Below are positions 10,219 through 21,869 of a stretch of DNA of 64,000 bases, piece after piece. Source of the stretch: Eurosta solidaginis (Eukaryota > Arthropoda > Insecta > Diptera > Tephritidae); contig NC_090319.1 of assembly GCF_040869045.1 (NCBI RefSeq), positions 236,523,832 to 236,587,831 of the forward strand, in the 5' to 3' direction. The notes beneath the pieces were generated by a model, which saw nothing but the letters and a program-made list of their open reading frames with translations, ran no database searches and had not been told where the DNA came from. The translations under genes were made by a program, and so were the position numbers. Numbering within the stretch: the stretch's first letter is position 1; every line of letters begins with the position of its first letter.

Positions 10219-10608
10219 TTGAACACCCCAGCTCACCGCATTGGTACCAACTTGATGGGCCGAAGATCAACGGACATTGATCTGTGTTTTACACCGGAGG
10301 TAAGTCTTCACGACAGGGACTCCCGTAATTCACGTTCTTTCGTCTTTCTCGCTAGTCGTAGAGAAATGCTAGGCGTATTATTTATGGCTAACCTACTGAA
10401 TGGACTAATTTCTAGCCCCTTTCTTTTGAACGAAGTAAACTTCAATGTCCCATCTCGAGCGTCAAGGCATTACAAACCTCTTCTCTTGAGGCAGTGCAGA
10501 ACTAATTTCCAATTAAATGAAACTTTTCGGTGTTTGTGTCATGATTTTAACTCTCATTCGAATTCATTTGATATAACGGATTCACTTTTTACTATAAGGA
10601 AAAAATAA
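10219..10608 (+). pseudogene. C-terminal tail of a non-LTR retrotransposon polyprotein (copy B)
   Basis: Identical 129-residue frame to 585-974. It has the same A-rich tail (about 10597-10640) and the same downstream AT-rich region. The lack of any difference over 390 bp supports a recent duplication rather than selection. Confidence 0.45.
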
Positions 10609-11170
10609 ATAAAATAAATAAAAAATATAAAAAAAATCTTTATATGCTAAAAGCGTTAACTTATTTAACAATTTACTATATGTAAAATTTTCAACTGTTA
10701 TGTATATAATACTCAGCTGTTGATTTCTTTTTGTAGCTGAGCAGTTTTAGATATCGACGCTTAACAAACCTCCGCCTATCAACAACTCGGCAAGAAACAA
10801 AATCTGTGCGTAATGCGAATGCGCCCTTCGTGTCAGTTTGATGGGCTTTGGAGGATATTAATCCGTAGGGTTTATTATTATTGTTATTACTATTATTATT
10901 ATTATTACTACTACCTAGTAGTTTAAGTTTTAGGCCTAAACAGCCGTAATAATAAATAAATTAAATTAAATTAAATTATTATTTTTTTTTTGTTACGTGG
11001 AAGGAGGAAATGTTTTATGCACTAACCGGGTTGTTAAGCCTCGGTGCTACCTCTGTAGCAGCGAGCCTCTCCGAGTGTAGGACTCCCTTTCTTTTTCTTC
11101 ATGGGCTACCTAACATAGCATAACTTCGGGTACCGAAGCGCGCTACGTGAGCTCTCTGGCTACTCTCACG

Positions 11171-11758
11171 TTACTGGGTTAAGCAGTCGACTTCTCCATG
11201 TGGCCGTTCTAACCATGGCTCCAGCTCGGGAATCAGTTCCCTGGTCCACTTGCCAGGGGTACTGCAGCTCCATTGCTGTTGCCAGCGTCGGATTGAATCT
11301 TTTCGCGCCTGCGCGGCAGCAACATATCTGCATACTTCTCCTCGGAGGTGGTAAATTGATTTCCTCTCCCCAGCGAGAAGATGTATCGGTATGGTTCCCG
11401 CAATAACAAGAACTGCGTCTGCGGATACCGTGCGGTAAGCTGAGGCAAATCGTAGAGCCCCTCTGCGTTGGACAGAAGCAATAGCTGCTCGGTACTTTCG
11501 GAATTTCATTGCATCCGCCCAAATTTCTGCACCGTACAAGAGTATAGAATCCGAAGCGGAAGCAAACAGCTTTCTTATACATGGCCTTGGCCCGCCTGTG
11601 TTTGCCATTAATCGACTTAACTATCCTATGGTCTGTGCAGTTGTCTCGCAGGCTCCTTGAAAGTGTTCCGATAAGGTTATCTTGCTATCTAGCCTCATCC
11701 CAAGGTATTTCGTGGAGCTGCGTGTTTGTACTTGTTGTTCTCCAACCATCATATTCAT
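11171..11758 (-). pseudogene. R1-like LINE: RT C-terminal domain with copy-specific stop (copy B)
   Basis: Counterpart of 1537-2124. A single G-to-C change on the plus strand at 11621 turns the tyrosine codon in IGYLSRLM into TAG, so only the part from 11608 downward stays open. The motifs ILLYGAEIWADAM and VIAGTIPI remain intact after the stop. Confidence 0.78.
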
Positions 11759-11787
11759 AATGATGGGAATTCGTCTCTTCGTGAGGA

Positions 11788-12150
11788 TTACGATCTCAGT
11801 TTTCGCTGTCGCGAGCCATGGTCACTCATCCATCTATTTACACTGCGCATTACTTTGTTTAATTTAAGCTTCGCCAGCTCGCAGTTCTGTGCTGTAATTA
11901 CGGCAGCCACGTCGTCTGCGAAAGCGACAAGAAAAGCACTTTCTGGCATGTGCAAACGAAGGAGGCTGTCATATGAAGCATTCCAGAGGTCGGAATCTAA
12001 CACCGATCCCTGGGCTGCTCCACCTGTTAGTCTCACCTTTCTCTGGCCTTGATTTGTTTCGTACGTGAGCCAGTGATCTTTTAGGTAGTCCCTTAATATG
12101 GCTAGTAGATAAGGAGGTACCTTGAAATAGTGTTTCAGCGCATCGAGCAT
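11788..12150 (-). pseudogene. R1-like LINE: RT catalytic core (copy B)
   Basis: Identical to the 120-residue fragment at 2154-2516, with GGAAQGSVL and catalytic FADDVAAV. It is separated from its neighbours by the same frameshifts as in copy A. Confidence 0.76.
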
Positions 12151-12214
12151 GTCGTCCTACCTGACGGAATTGAAGGAATTTTTCACGTCCAGCGTGACCA
12201 GTAAGACAACCGGC

Positions 12215-13355
12215 CTAGCTTGGTGGCACGCGGTTTCGGCTTTCCTGACCTTTCCGGTACCCATGCTGCCGATGGGACAGACCACCTCCATCTTCAATGG
12301 CTGCTATCAGCCGTTGTTTAAGGAGGATTTCCATCATTTTCCCGGAAATGTCGAGCATGCATAATGGTCGAAAAGACGACGGGGAGTTCGGGTCTCCCTT
12401 GCCTTTCGGAATTAGCACGAGGTGCGCTATATTCCACATTGTAGGAAAGATCCTGGCTTCCAGGCATTTGTTATACATATGAAGCAGCAGCATAGGACTG
12501 CTCTTAGCAGCCAGTCTTATTGCTTCAGCTGGTATCCCATCCGGTCCTGGCGCTTTACCGGGCTTCATTCTGTGAAGGGCCGCTTTTAGCTCAAGTTCAC
12601 TGAACGGCTGCACGTCGTGGTCTCCGTGGGTGACGTGGTCACCCTCTCTGCTTGTGCGAGTGAGGAACAGGGCATCTACTATACTTCGCATCTTTCCCTC
12701 ATCCATCGTTTGGTTCGGTGGGCGGAATTTCCGCATCACTATTTTATACCCTTGTCCCAAGGGATCACGATCAACTTCTTTGCAAAGCTTTTTCCAGCTA
12801 TCAAGTTTGCTTTGCTTTATGGCGGAACAGAGAACCTTTTTTGCTCTTTTGTATGCTTCCGCATGCTCTATCGCATCAGGCCTGCTGCATGCGTGGGTTG
12901 CCAGCCTTCGCTTTCTGTGGCATACCCTGCGTAATTCGGCGATTTCGCTACTCCACCAGTGCACTTGTTTTTTACCTCTCCTAGGCCCTTTTCGTGGCAT
13001 TGAGGTCTTGCATGCGTGGTTCAGGCAACGCATGGTGGCTTCTACCGTACCATTCGCCGGTTCGGCACTGTCGACTATCTGTGGTGCGCTCGCTTGTACA
13101 ACAGCGGAGAACTTTGCAGCGTCAACCTTAGAGGCGTCCCATTTTGTTTTCATACGGGACGGTCTCCCTGTCCGACTTTGCCCTGAGTCATTAAGATGGA
13201 AGGTGATGTAGTTGTGGTCACTACCCGTGAGATCCTCCATCACCCTCCATCCAACCGCCTTTAGCCGCAGGTTTTCCGATACTAATGTAATATCAGGGAT
13301 AGAGTGTCCAAAGCGTGATCGCCGATATTTCGGGTCGTGCCGGTATTCAGAATGA
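12215..13355 (-). pseudogene. R1-like LINE: end of endonuclease and start of RT (copy B)
   Basis: Counterpart of 2581-3721 with the same motifs (TGSDHN, APGPDGIP, PKGKGDP). It ends in the same premature stop after GYRKG. The frame is open upstream to the (ATT)n tract. Confidence 0.78.
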
Positions 13356-13364
13356 CCAATCCAA

Positions 13365-13365
<1 letters not shown>

Positions 13366-13421
<56 letters not shown>
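13366..13421. repeat. (ATT)n microsatellite (copy B)
   Basis: Counterpart of 3732-3781, six bases longer. The frame crossing it encodes a run of tyrosines and is not a gene. Confidence 0.95.
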
Positions 13422-13423
13422 GG

Positions 13424-13563
13424 GGGTTCGAATCGAGCTCAAGGCCTAACAATAATTTTTTTATCATTATTATTGTTATGATAAATTTTTTCTTAATTGA
13501 AATTTATCATAACAATAATAATGATAAAAAATTATTGTTAGGCCTTGAGCTCGATTCGAACCC
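13424..13563. mobile_element. Palindromic foldback element with inverted core (copy B)
   Basis: Same outer bases as 3784-3923, but the left arm (13424-13488) now has the T7 run, the right arm (13500-13563) has A6, and the loop 13489-13499 is TTTCTTAATTG, the exact reverse complement of the copy A loop. The core has flipped within the palindrome while both flanks stayed in place. Confidence 0.8.
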
Positions 13564-13833
13564 GCGATCTTCAAATCAGTAGCCGATATAACATCAAAAA
13601 TAATAATAACAAGTAAGGAAGGCTAAGTTCGGGTGTAACCGAACATTACATACTCAGTTGAGAGCTATGGAGACAAAATAAGGGAAATCACCATGTAGGA
13701 AAATGGACCTAGGGTAACCCTGGAATGTGGTTGTATGACATGTGTATCAAATGGAAGGTATTAAAGAGTATTTTAAGAGAGAGTAGGCCATAGTTCTATT
13801 GATGGACGCCATTTAGGGATATCGCCATAAAGG

Positions 13834-15240
13834 TGGACCAGGGCTGACTCTAGAATTTGTTTGTACGATATGGGTATCAAATGAAAGGTGTTACTGAGCA
13901 TTTTAAGAGGGAGTGGGCCTTAGGTCTATCGGTGGACGCCTTTTCGAGATATCGCCATTAAGGTGGACTAGGGGTGACTCTAGAATGTGTTTGTACGATA
14001 TGGGTATCAAATGAAGGTGGTAATGAGTATTTTAAAAGGGAATGGGCTTTAGTTCTATAGGTGAACGCCTTTTCGAGAAATCGCCATAAAGGTGGACCAG
14101 GGGTGACTCTAGAATATGTTTGTACGATATGGGTATCGAATGAAAGCTGTTAATGAGTATTTTGAAAAGGAGTGATCCTTAGTTCCATAGGTCGACGCCG
14201 TTTCGAGATATCGCCATATCAAACGAAAGGTTTTACTGAGCATTTTAAGAGGGAGTGGGCATGAGGTCTATAGGTGGACGCCTTTTCGAGATATCGTCAT
14301 TAGGGTGGGCAGGGGTGACTCTAGAATGTGTTTGTACGATATGGGTATCAAACGAAAGGTGTTACTGAGCATTTTAAGGGGGAGTGGTCATTAGGTCTAT
14401 AGGTGGACGCCTTTTCGAGAAATCGCCATTAGGGTGGGCCAGGGGTGACTCTAGAATGTTTGTACGATATGGGTATCAAACGAAAGGTATTACTGAGCAT
14501 TTTAAGAGGGAGTGGGCATTAGGTCTATAGGTGGACGCCTTTTCGAGATATCGCCATTAGGGTGGGCCAGAGGTGACTCTAGAATGTGTTTGTACGATAT
14601 GGGTATCAAATGAAAGGTGGTAATGAGTATTTTAAAAGGGAGTAATCCTTAGTTCAATAGGTGGACGCCTTTTCGAGATATCGCCATTAGGGTGGGCCAG
14701 GGGTGACTCTAGAATGTTTGTACGATATGGGTATGAAACGAAAGGTGTTACTGAGCATTTTAAGAGGGAGTGGACATTAGGTCTATAGGTGGACGCCTTT
14801 TCGAGATATCGCCATTAGGGTGGGCCAGGGGTGACTCTAGAATGTTTGTACGATATGGGTATCAAACGAAAGGTGTTACTGAGCATTTTAAGAGGGAGTG
14901 GACATTAGGTCTATAGGTGGACGCCTTTTCGAGATACCGCCATTAGGGTGGGCCAGGGGTGACTCTAGAATGTTTGTACGATATGGGTATCAAACGAAAG
15001 GTGTTACTGAGCATTTTAATAGGGAGTGGGCATTAGGTCTATAACTGGACGCCTTTTCGAGATATCGCTATTAGGGTGGGCCAGGGGTGACTCTAGAATG
15101 TTTGTACGATATGGGTATCAAACGAAAGGTGTTACTGAGCATTTTAATAGGGAGTGGGCATTAGGTCTATAGGTGGACGCCTTTTCGAGATATCGCCATT
15201 AGGGTGGGCCAGGGGTGACTCTAGAATGTGTTTGTACGAT
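13834..15240 (+). repeat. CTR array of element C2
   Basis: Same tandem units of about 130 bp as 4195-5600, nearly identical unit by unit. This confirms that the array was already formed before the 9-kb duplication. Confidence 0.88.
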
Positions 15241-17270
15241 ATGGATATCAAATTAAAGGTATTAATGAGGGTTTTAAAAGCGAGTGGCCCTTAGATGTAT
15301 ATGTGAAGGCGTTCTCGGGATATCGACCAAAATGTGGACCAGGTGATCCAGAAAATCATCTGTCGGGTACTGCTAATTTATTTATATATGGAATACCACT
15401 AACAGTATTCCTGCCAAGATTCCAAGGGCTGTTGATTTCGCCTTGTAGAACTTTTTCATTTTCTTCTACTTAATATGGTAGGTGTCACACCCATTTTACA
15501 AAGTTTTTTCCAAAGTTATATTTTGCGTCAATAAACCAATCCAGTTACAATGTTTCATCCCTTTTTTCGTATTTGGTATAGAATTATGGCATTTTTTTAT
15601 TTTTCGTAATTTTCGATATCGATAAAGTGGGCGTGGTTATGGTCGGATTTCGGCCATTTTTTATATCGAGATAAAGTGAGTTCGGATAAGTACGTGTGCT
15701 AAGTTTAGTAAAGATACATCTATTTTTGCTCAAGTTATTGTGTTAACGGCCGAGCGGAAGGACAGACGGTGGACTGTGTATAAAACCTGGGCGTGGCTTC
15801 AACCGATTTCGCCCTTTTTCACAGAAAACAGTTATCGTCCTATGAGCCAAGCCTCTACCAAATTTCACAAGGATTGGTTAATTTTTGTTCGACTTATGGC
15901 ATTAAAAGCATCCTAGACAAATTAAATGAAAAAGGGCGGAGCCACGCCCATTTTGAAATTTTCTTTTATTTTTGTAATTTGTTGCACCACATCATTACTG
16001 GAGTTGAATGTTGGCATAATTTACTTATATGCTGTAAAGATATTAACTCTTATTTTAAAATTTGAATTTAAAAAATTTTTTTTTTAAAAAGTGGGCGTGG
16101 TCGTTCTCCGATTTTGCTAATTTTTATTAAGCAAACATAAAGTAATAAGTGTAATGTTCCTGCCAAATTTCATCATGATATCTTTAACGACTGCCAAATT
16201 ACAGCTTGCAAAACTTCTAAATTACCTTCATTTAAAAGTGGGCGGTGCCACGCCCAATGGCCAAAATTTTACTAGTTTTCTATTCTGCGTCATAAGCTCA
16301 ACTCACCTACCAAGTTTCATTGCTTAATGCGTATTTGGTAATGAATTATCGCACTTTTTTGATTTTTCGAAATTTTCGATATCGAAAAATTGGGCGTGGT
16401 TATTGTCCGATATCGTTCATTTTAAATAGCGATCTGAGATGAGTGCCCAGGAACATATATACCAAATTTCATGAAGATACCTCAAAATTTACTCAAGTTA
16501 TCGTGTTAACGGACAGACGGACGGACGGACGGACGACTGTGTATAAAAACTGGGCGTGGCATCAACCGATTTCGCCTATTTTCACAGAAAACAGTTAACG
16601 TCGTAAAATCTACTCCCCTACCAAATTTCAAAAGGATTGGTTAATTTTTGTTCGACTTATGGCGTGAAAAGTATCCTAGAAAATTAAATGAAAAAGGGCG
16701 GAGCCACGCCCATTTTGAAATTTTCTTTTATTTTTGTATTTTGTTGCACCATATCATTACTGGAGTTGAATGTTGACAGAATTTACTTATATACTGTAAA
16801 GATATTAAATTTTTTGTAAAAATTTTACTTTAAAAAAAAATTTTTTTTAAAAGTGGGCGTGGTCCTTCCCCGATTTTGCTAATTTTTATTAAGCGTACAT
16901 ATAGTAATATTAGTAACGTTCCTGACAAATTTCATCATGATATCTTCAACGACTGCCAAATTACACCTTGCAGAAGTTTTAAATTACCTTCTTTTAAAAG
17001 TGGGCGGTGCCACGCCCATTGTCCAAAATTTTACTAATTTTATATTCTGCGTCATAAGTTCAACTCATCTACCAAGTTTCGTCGCTTTATCGGTCTTTTG
17101 TAATGAATTATCGCACTTTTTCGGTTTTTCGAAATTTTCGATATCGAAAAAGTGGGCGTGGTTATAGTCCGATATCGTTCATTTTAAATAGCGATCTGAG
17201 ATGAGTGCTCAGGAACCTACATACCAAATTTCATCAAGATACCTCAAAATTTACTCAAGTTATCGTGTTA

Positions 17271-17300
17271 ACGGACGGACGGACGGACGGACGGACGGAC
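17271..17300 (+). repeat. (ACGG)n microsatellite (copy B)
   Basis: About seven ACGG units, four fewer than at 7632-7677. This accounts for the change of copy A/copy B offset from 9639 to 9623. Confidence 0.95.
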
Positions 17301-17991
17301 ATGGCTCAATCAAATTTTTTTTCGATCCTGATTATTTTGATATATGGAAGTCTATATCTATCTCGATTCCTTTATATATGTACAACCAACCGTTATCCAA
17401 TCAAACTTAATATACTCTGTGAGCTCTGCTCAACTGAGTATAAATATTATTATTATTATTATACAAATCGACCCAGGTTAATACGTATATCTTTTTTGTC
17501 ACGTTTAACGTTTCGATGGGAATCAGGGGCGTAGCTACCGCCGTATCAGCCGTATTAATTATGTGGGGCCTCCAAACTACGAGGGCCCCAACGCGCGTGC
17601 AAAAATTAATAAAAACTTCCCAATTTTATTTTACTTCTGAAATGACAAGATTGAAAACAAATAGTTTTTCTCGTTCAAAAGTTGGCAACACTACACTACA
17701 TCGGTTATTATCGTTGGCTGCGGGATTTCCCCGTTTCAGTCATATACTTCATGGGGGATGCCCCCGTAAAATAATACGTCTAATCTGCATACGAACCACG
17801 GAGAGCAGTGTTCATTGAAGTGTTTAATTTAATTGTGCTTGACGTTGTAATACAATAAAAACAATTTCTTCTCCTAATTAAATAGTGTTAGTAGAGATTT
17901 GTAAAAAATAAAGAGTGAAAGGAAAAGAGATAATCCCAGCGGAGCTACGAAAAGAAAAAATAAACAGAAAAGGGAGGAGGCTATAAAAAAA

Positions 17992-19076
17992 ATGCCCAAA
18001 ATTTCTTCATTTTTTCAAACACATTCTGTAAGTGATTGCAAAGGTAAGTATTATCCCTAAGTAAGAATTTTACTATCCAACCCATTTGTCTGATCTACCT
18101 GGGGGATTACTATTACTTTGCGAAAGCGATTGAGTTTCCGATGATTGTATTTCATAGTAAAATTATTTACAATTATTCGTATATTATTCGTATATTGGTT
18201 TGTTTATTTAAATGATTTTACTATGGCAGACATTCGTCTGAAACTCAATCGAAAAAAAGGAACCCCCTGTTCCTAAAATGGGGGATATACTTTAAAATTA
18301 ATAGTTAATCAAAGGGTATATACCTCAAAAGTTAACCTATAATTTTTTCTTGATATTCGGTTAGATTTTGCCTTAAAAACAACTTTTTGTGTGGTGACTG
18401 CGTAAAACCCTTTATTTATGAAGATAATCCAAGCTAAATTTGATTTCTCAACTTACGGTGAGTGATTGATTGCGAATGATTTTGAATAGCAAACCATTTC
18501 AAGCGTATGTTCACAAAATATCTTCAGTTTTAATTATCTTCGTAAAGCTGCGCATGGGCTGCGCTGCGCGTACTACCACGCGAAGAGTGTGCGGATGTCT
18601 TTACATTCACTTATCCTAGCCTTATGTAGAGTAATTTATTTACATTTATTTTTGAAATTTATGAAAACTTTCGTTTTTATTTTTTAACAATTGTATTTTC
18701 AGATTCTCCTGAAGCACATTCTGCATCAGATTTCCATCCGGAAATAGAAGAAACCAAAATCGACCATTCTTTGATATCTGAAGATTTTAATATAGTTTCA
18801 TCAGATAGAGGTAATTTTCGTGCAAATCCAACCGAATGCGAACGAAAAATAGTTTTTAAATTGGGTCCATTTAAACCACAAGGACCGTTTCCAAAAGATT
18901 CAGAAAGTAACCTATCTTTTTTGGTCTATTATTATTTATATTTCAATAAGGCAAGCATACAAATTCCAAGACCGTGGTTATGTTCTTCTAATGTTTTACA
19001 CAAACCGTATTGCCACTTTTTATTTATGACCCTTCCGGTTACAACAGCAACTGCTGAAAGAAGTCTTTTAAATTAA
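17992..19076 (+). pseudogene. hAT (ZMYM-like) transposase, two exons, internally deleted
   Basis: Exon 1 is 17992-18043 (MPKISSFFQTHSVSDCK plus one base), with donor GTAAGT. The acceptor TTGTATTTTCAG ends at 18702 and exon 2 runs 18703-19076 in frame, giving about 141 residues. The N-terminal part has FKLGPFKPQGPFP and RPWLCSSNVLHKPYCHF, the TTF-type zinc-finger region of ZMYM-like hAT transposases. This is fused directly to TLPVTTATAERS, the start of the C-terminal hAT dimerisation domain, so the whole catalytic middle is deleted. After the stop, LIKNYLRTSMGQERLSDL is still readable in another frame (19080-19140). It cannot encode an active transposase. Confidence 0.7.
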
Positions 19077-19307
19077 AACTTATAAAAAATTACTTAAGAA
19101 CTTCAATGGGACAGGAACGCCTCTCAGACCTGTCACTATTGCCTATAGAGGAAGAAACTTTAAAAAAGTGAGAATGAACATTTAATTTGAATTGTTCCTT
19201 ATGTTTTTGTTAAATAGTGATACATAGGTATAATAGGCTAGATTACTACTTTTTTTTATTACCAAAATTTAAACAATTGTTTTTGTTTTTATCGGCCTAT
19301 TGATAAA

Positions 19308-19593
19308 TGATTCAAGGTTCGATTCGAGCTCAAGGCCAGAACAATAATTTTTTTCTAATGATAATTATTGTTATTTTTTATTTTTCTAAATTTGAAAAAT
19401 TGTATTTTGTTTTTGGAATAGTAAGTAGAAAATTTTTCTGCGCGGCTATGGCAGGTTGTCTGAAAAATTTTCTACTTACTATTCCAAAAACAAAATACAA
19501 TTTTTCAAATTTAGAAAAATTAAAAAATAACAATAATTATCATTAGAAAAAAATTATTGTTCTGGCCTTGAGCTCGAATCGAACCTTGAATCA
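19308..19593. mobile_element. Palindromic foldback element, long-stem version (left arm)
   Basis: Arms 19308-19438 and 19462-19593 (131-132 nt) are near-perfect reverse complements around a 23-nt loop (CGCGGCTATGGCAGG in its middle). The outer 25-30 bases (GGTTCGATTCGAGCTCAAGG, then AACAATAATTT) match the 140-bp elements of the tandem copies, but the inner stem differs. Both ends carry inward-facing GGTTCGATTC, like a tRNA B-box. The open frame across it is a palindrome artefact. Confidence 0.78.
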
Positions 19594-19639
19594 CAAAAAT
19601 TTCAAGCTATTTTGCATAACTAAAATAAGACAGTATTTT

Positions 19640-21512
19640 TATACTCAGATGAGCAGAGCTCACAGAGTATATTAAATATGTTCGCATAACGGTAATCCGT
19701 ACCGGCATAAACTATTCGAGATAGATATAGACTTCTATATATCAAAATGATCTGGGCGAAAAAAGAAATTTATTTAGCCATGTCCGTCCGTCCGTCCGTC
19801 CTCCCGTAAACACGATAACTTGAGTAAATTTTGAGGTATCTTGATAAAATTTGGTATGTATGTTCCCGGGCACTCATCTCAGATCGCTAATTAAAATCAA
19901 CGAAATCGGACTATAACCACGCCCACTTTTTCGATATCGAAAATTTCGAAAAACCGAAAAAGTGCGATAATTCATTACCAAAGACGGATAAAGCGGTGGA
20001 ACTTGGTAGGTGGGTTGACCTTATAAAGTAGAATAGAAAATTAATAAAATTTTGGACAATGGACGTGACCACTTTTGAAAGAAGATAATTTGAAAGTTTT
20101 GCAAGCTGTAATTTGGCAGTCGTTGAAGATATCATGATGAAATTTGGCAAGAGAGTTGCCCCTATTCCTATATGTGATCTAAATAAAAATTAATCGGATG
20201 ACGAACACGCCCACTTTTTAAAAAAAAAATTTTTTAAGTCAAATTTTAACAAAAAATTTAATATCTTTACAGTTTATAAGAAATTATGTCAGCATTCAAC
20301 TCCAGTAATAATATGGTGCACAAAATACAAAAATAAAAGAATATTTCAAAATGGGCGTGGCTCCGCCCTTTTTAATTTAATTTGTCTAGAATACTTTTAG
20401 TGCCATAAGTCGAACAAAAATTTACCAATCCTTGTGAAATTTGGTAGGGGCATAGACTCTGTGACAATAACTGTTTTCTGTGAAAATTGGCGAAATCGGT
20501 TGATGCCACGCCTAATTTTTATACACAGTCGACCGTCTGTCCTTCCGTTCGGCCGTTAACACGATAACTTGAAGAAAAATCGATATATCTTTACTAAACT
20601 TAGTTCACGTACTTATCTGAACTCACTTTATCTTGGTATAAAAATGGCCGAAATCCGACTATGACCACGGCCACTTTTTCGATATCGAAAATTACGAAAA
20701 ATGAAAAAATGCTATAATTCTATACCAAATATGAAAAAAGAGATGAAATATTGTAATTGGATTGGTTTTATTAGTGAGACACCTTCCATATTAAGTAGAA
20801 TAAAATGAAAAGCCCTTTGAATCTTGGCAGGAATACTGTTCGTGGTATTACATATATAAATAAATTAGCGGTACCCGACAGATGATGATCTGGGTGACCC
20901 TGGTCCACATTTTGGTCGATATCCCGAAAACGCCTTCACAAATACACTCCCTTTTAGACCCCCCATTAATACCCTTAATTTGATATCCATAACGTACAAA
21001 CACATTCTAGAGTCACCCCTGGTCCACCTTTATGTTGATATCTCGAAAAGGCATCCACCTATAGAGCTAAGGCCCACTCCATTTTAAAATACTCATTAAC
21101 ACCTTTCATTTGATTCCAATATCGTACAACAACATTCTAGAGTCACCCCTGGTGCACCTTTATGGCGATATCTCGAAAAGACGTCGACCTATAGAACTAA
21201 GGCACACTACCTTTTAAATACACATTAACGCCTTTCATTTGATTCCCATATCGTACAAGCACATTCTAGAGTCATCCCTGGTCCATCCTTATGGCGATAT
21301 CCCGAAATGGCGTCCACCTATAGAACTATGGCCCACTCCCTTTTAAAATACTCTTTAATACCTTACATTTGATAGCCATGTCATACAAACACATTCCAGA
21401 GTTACCCTAGGTTCATTTTCCTACATGGTGATTTTCCCTTATTTTGTCTCCAAAGCTCTCAGCTGAGTATGTAATGTTCGATTACACCCAAACTTAGCCT
21501 TCCTTACTTGTT
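19640..21512 (-). mobile_element. CTR element C3
   Basis: Same termini as C1, read on the minus strand: the start AACAAGTAAGGAAGGCTAAG is at 21512 and the end near TACTCAGATGAG at 19640. It has only about four tandem units (20960-21420) and one body module. It is the mirror copy of C4, carried by the inverted repeat. The frame 19911-20150 is a shadow. Confidence 0.8.
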
Positions 21513-21655
21513 TTTTTTTAATATCTTTAAAGATAACGAAGATATAACGTTTTAAATTACTGTTGGAAAGATACTGTAATCATTAGAGTGATGACCTCAC
21601 TATCATATAAATCAACATAAATTTTGTGCACTTTTCAATTGTTTTGTATGGGGAT
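21513..21655 (+). other. AT-rich flank of gypsy insertion
   Basis: No gene. This is unique sequence between CTR element C3 and the gypsy LTR, ending in GGAT (21652-21655), the target duplication also found after the 3' LTR (30662-30665). It is mirrored at 23926-24070. Confidence 0.6.
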
Positions 21656-21869
21656 TGTCATCACTACATAGCTGCCATCACTATTGCTAGCTACTTTATT
21701 TTCTATTCTTCTTTGTTAGCTTTATTTCTATGTGTTCATCTCTCTCATTTGACTCTCTCTAAAAATGTATGTATCCATAATTCATTTTAAAAAAAGACAA
21801 GGTTGGAATCATTTTCTATAAACCTATATAATTGAATTGAATTCGAGAACTTGAAAAATAAAGATTTGT
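21656..21869 (+). mobile_element. Partial LTR of gypsy element G1
   Basis: The first 214 bases of the 249-bp LTR (starts TGTCATCACTACATAG), cut at the inner edge of the 3-kb inverted repeat. It is an extra LTR piece generated by the inverted duplication, not a third genuine LTR; the GGAT before it is the original target duplication. Confidence 0.85.

Larger units (their letters stand above)
10944..13362 (-). mobile_element. R1-like non-LTR retrotransposon, 5'-truncated (copy B)
   Basis: Same element as 1310-3728, with the same truncation point at an (ATT)n tract and the same frameshifts, so it was dead before the duplication. Additional damage is specific to this copy: TAC to TAG at 11621-11623 and a few amino-acid changes (for example DPWGQG to DPLGQG). 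Confidence 0.8.
13608..17442 (+). mobile_element. CTR element C2 (copy B of C1)
   Basis: Counterpart of 3968-7819 in the tandem duplication, with the same number of CTR units, the same duplicated body module (about 15773-17279) and the same termini. A few substitutions and single-base indels separate the copies, for example one missing A near 14014. Frames such as 16937-17167 are shadows. Confidence 0.8.
9632..18618. repeat. Tandem duplication, copy B
   Basis: Second copy of the block at 1-8995, in the same order: LINE tail, R1-like LINE, (ATT)n, hairpin, CTR element, hAT 5' part. Differences from copy A include a 3-base insertion near 9805, two extra ATT units, an inverted hairpin core (13424-13563), a nonsense base in the R1-like LINE (11621) and four fewer ACGG units (17271-17300). 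The homology stops at 18618 inside the hAT intron, and unlike copy A this copy runs on into the hAT second exon. Confidence 0.93.
18857..21869 (+). repeat. Left arm of 3-kb inverted repeat
   Basis: Reverse complement of 23712-27154 over its full length, with few mismatches. It includes the hAT exon 2 end, hairpin element, CTR element C3, AT-rich flank, GGAT target duplication and 214 bases of a gypsy LTR. The inner end is abrupt: after GATTTGT at 21869 the sequence jumps into the minus-strand protease region of the gypsy element. The spacer between arms is 21870-23711. Confidence 0.92.

Noticed and set aside
19307..19546. 79-residue frame with asparagine/phenylalanine runs (also 26038-26277)
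   Set aside because: It is a translation of a palindrome; the two halves are reverse complements of each other.
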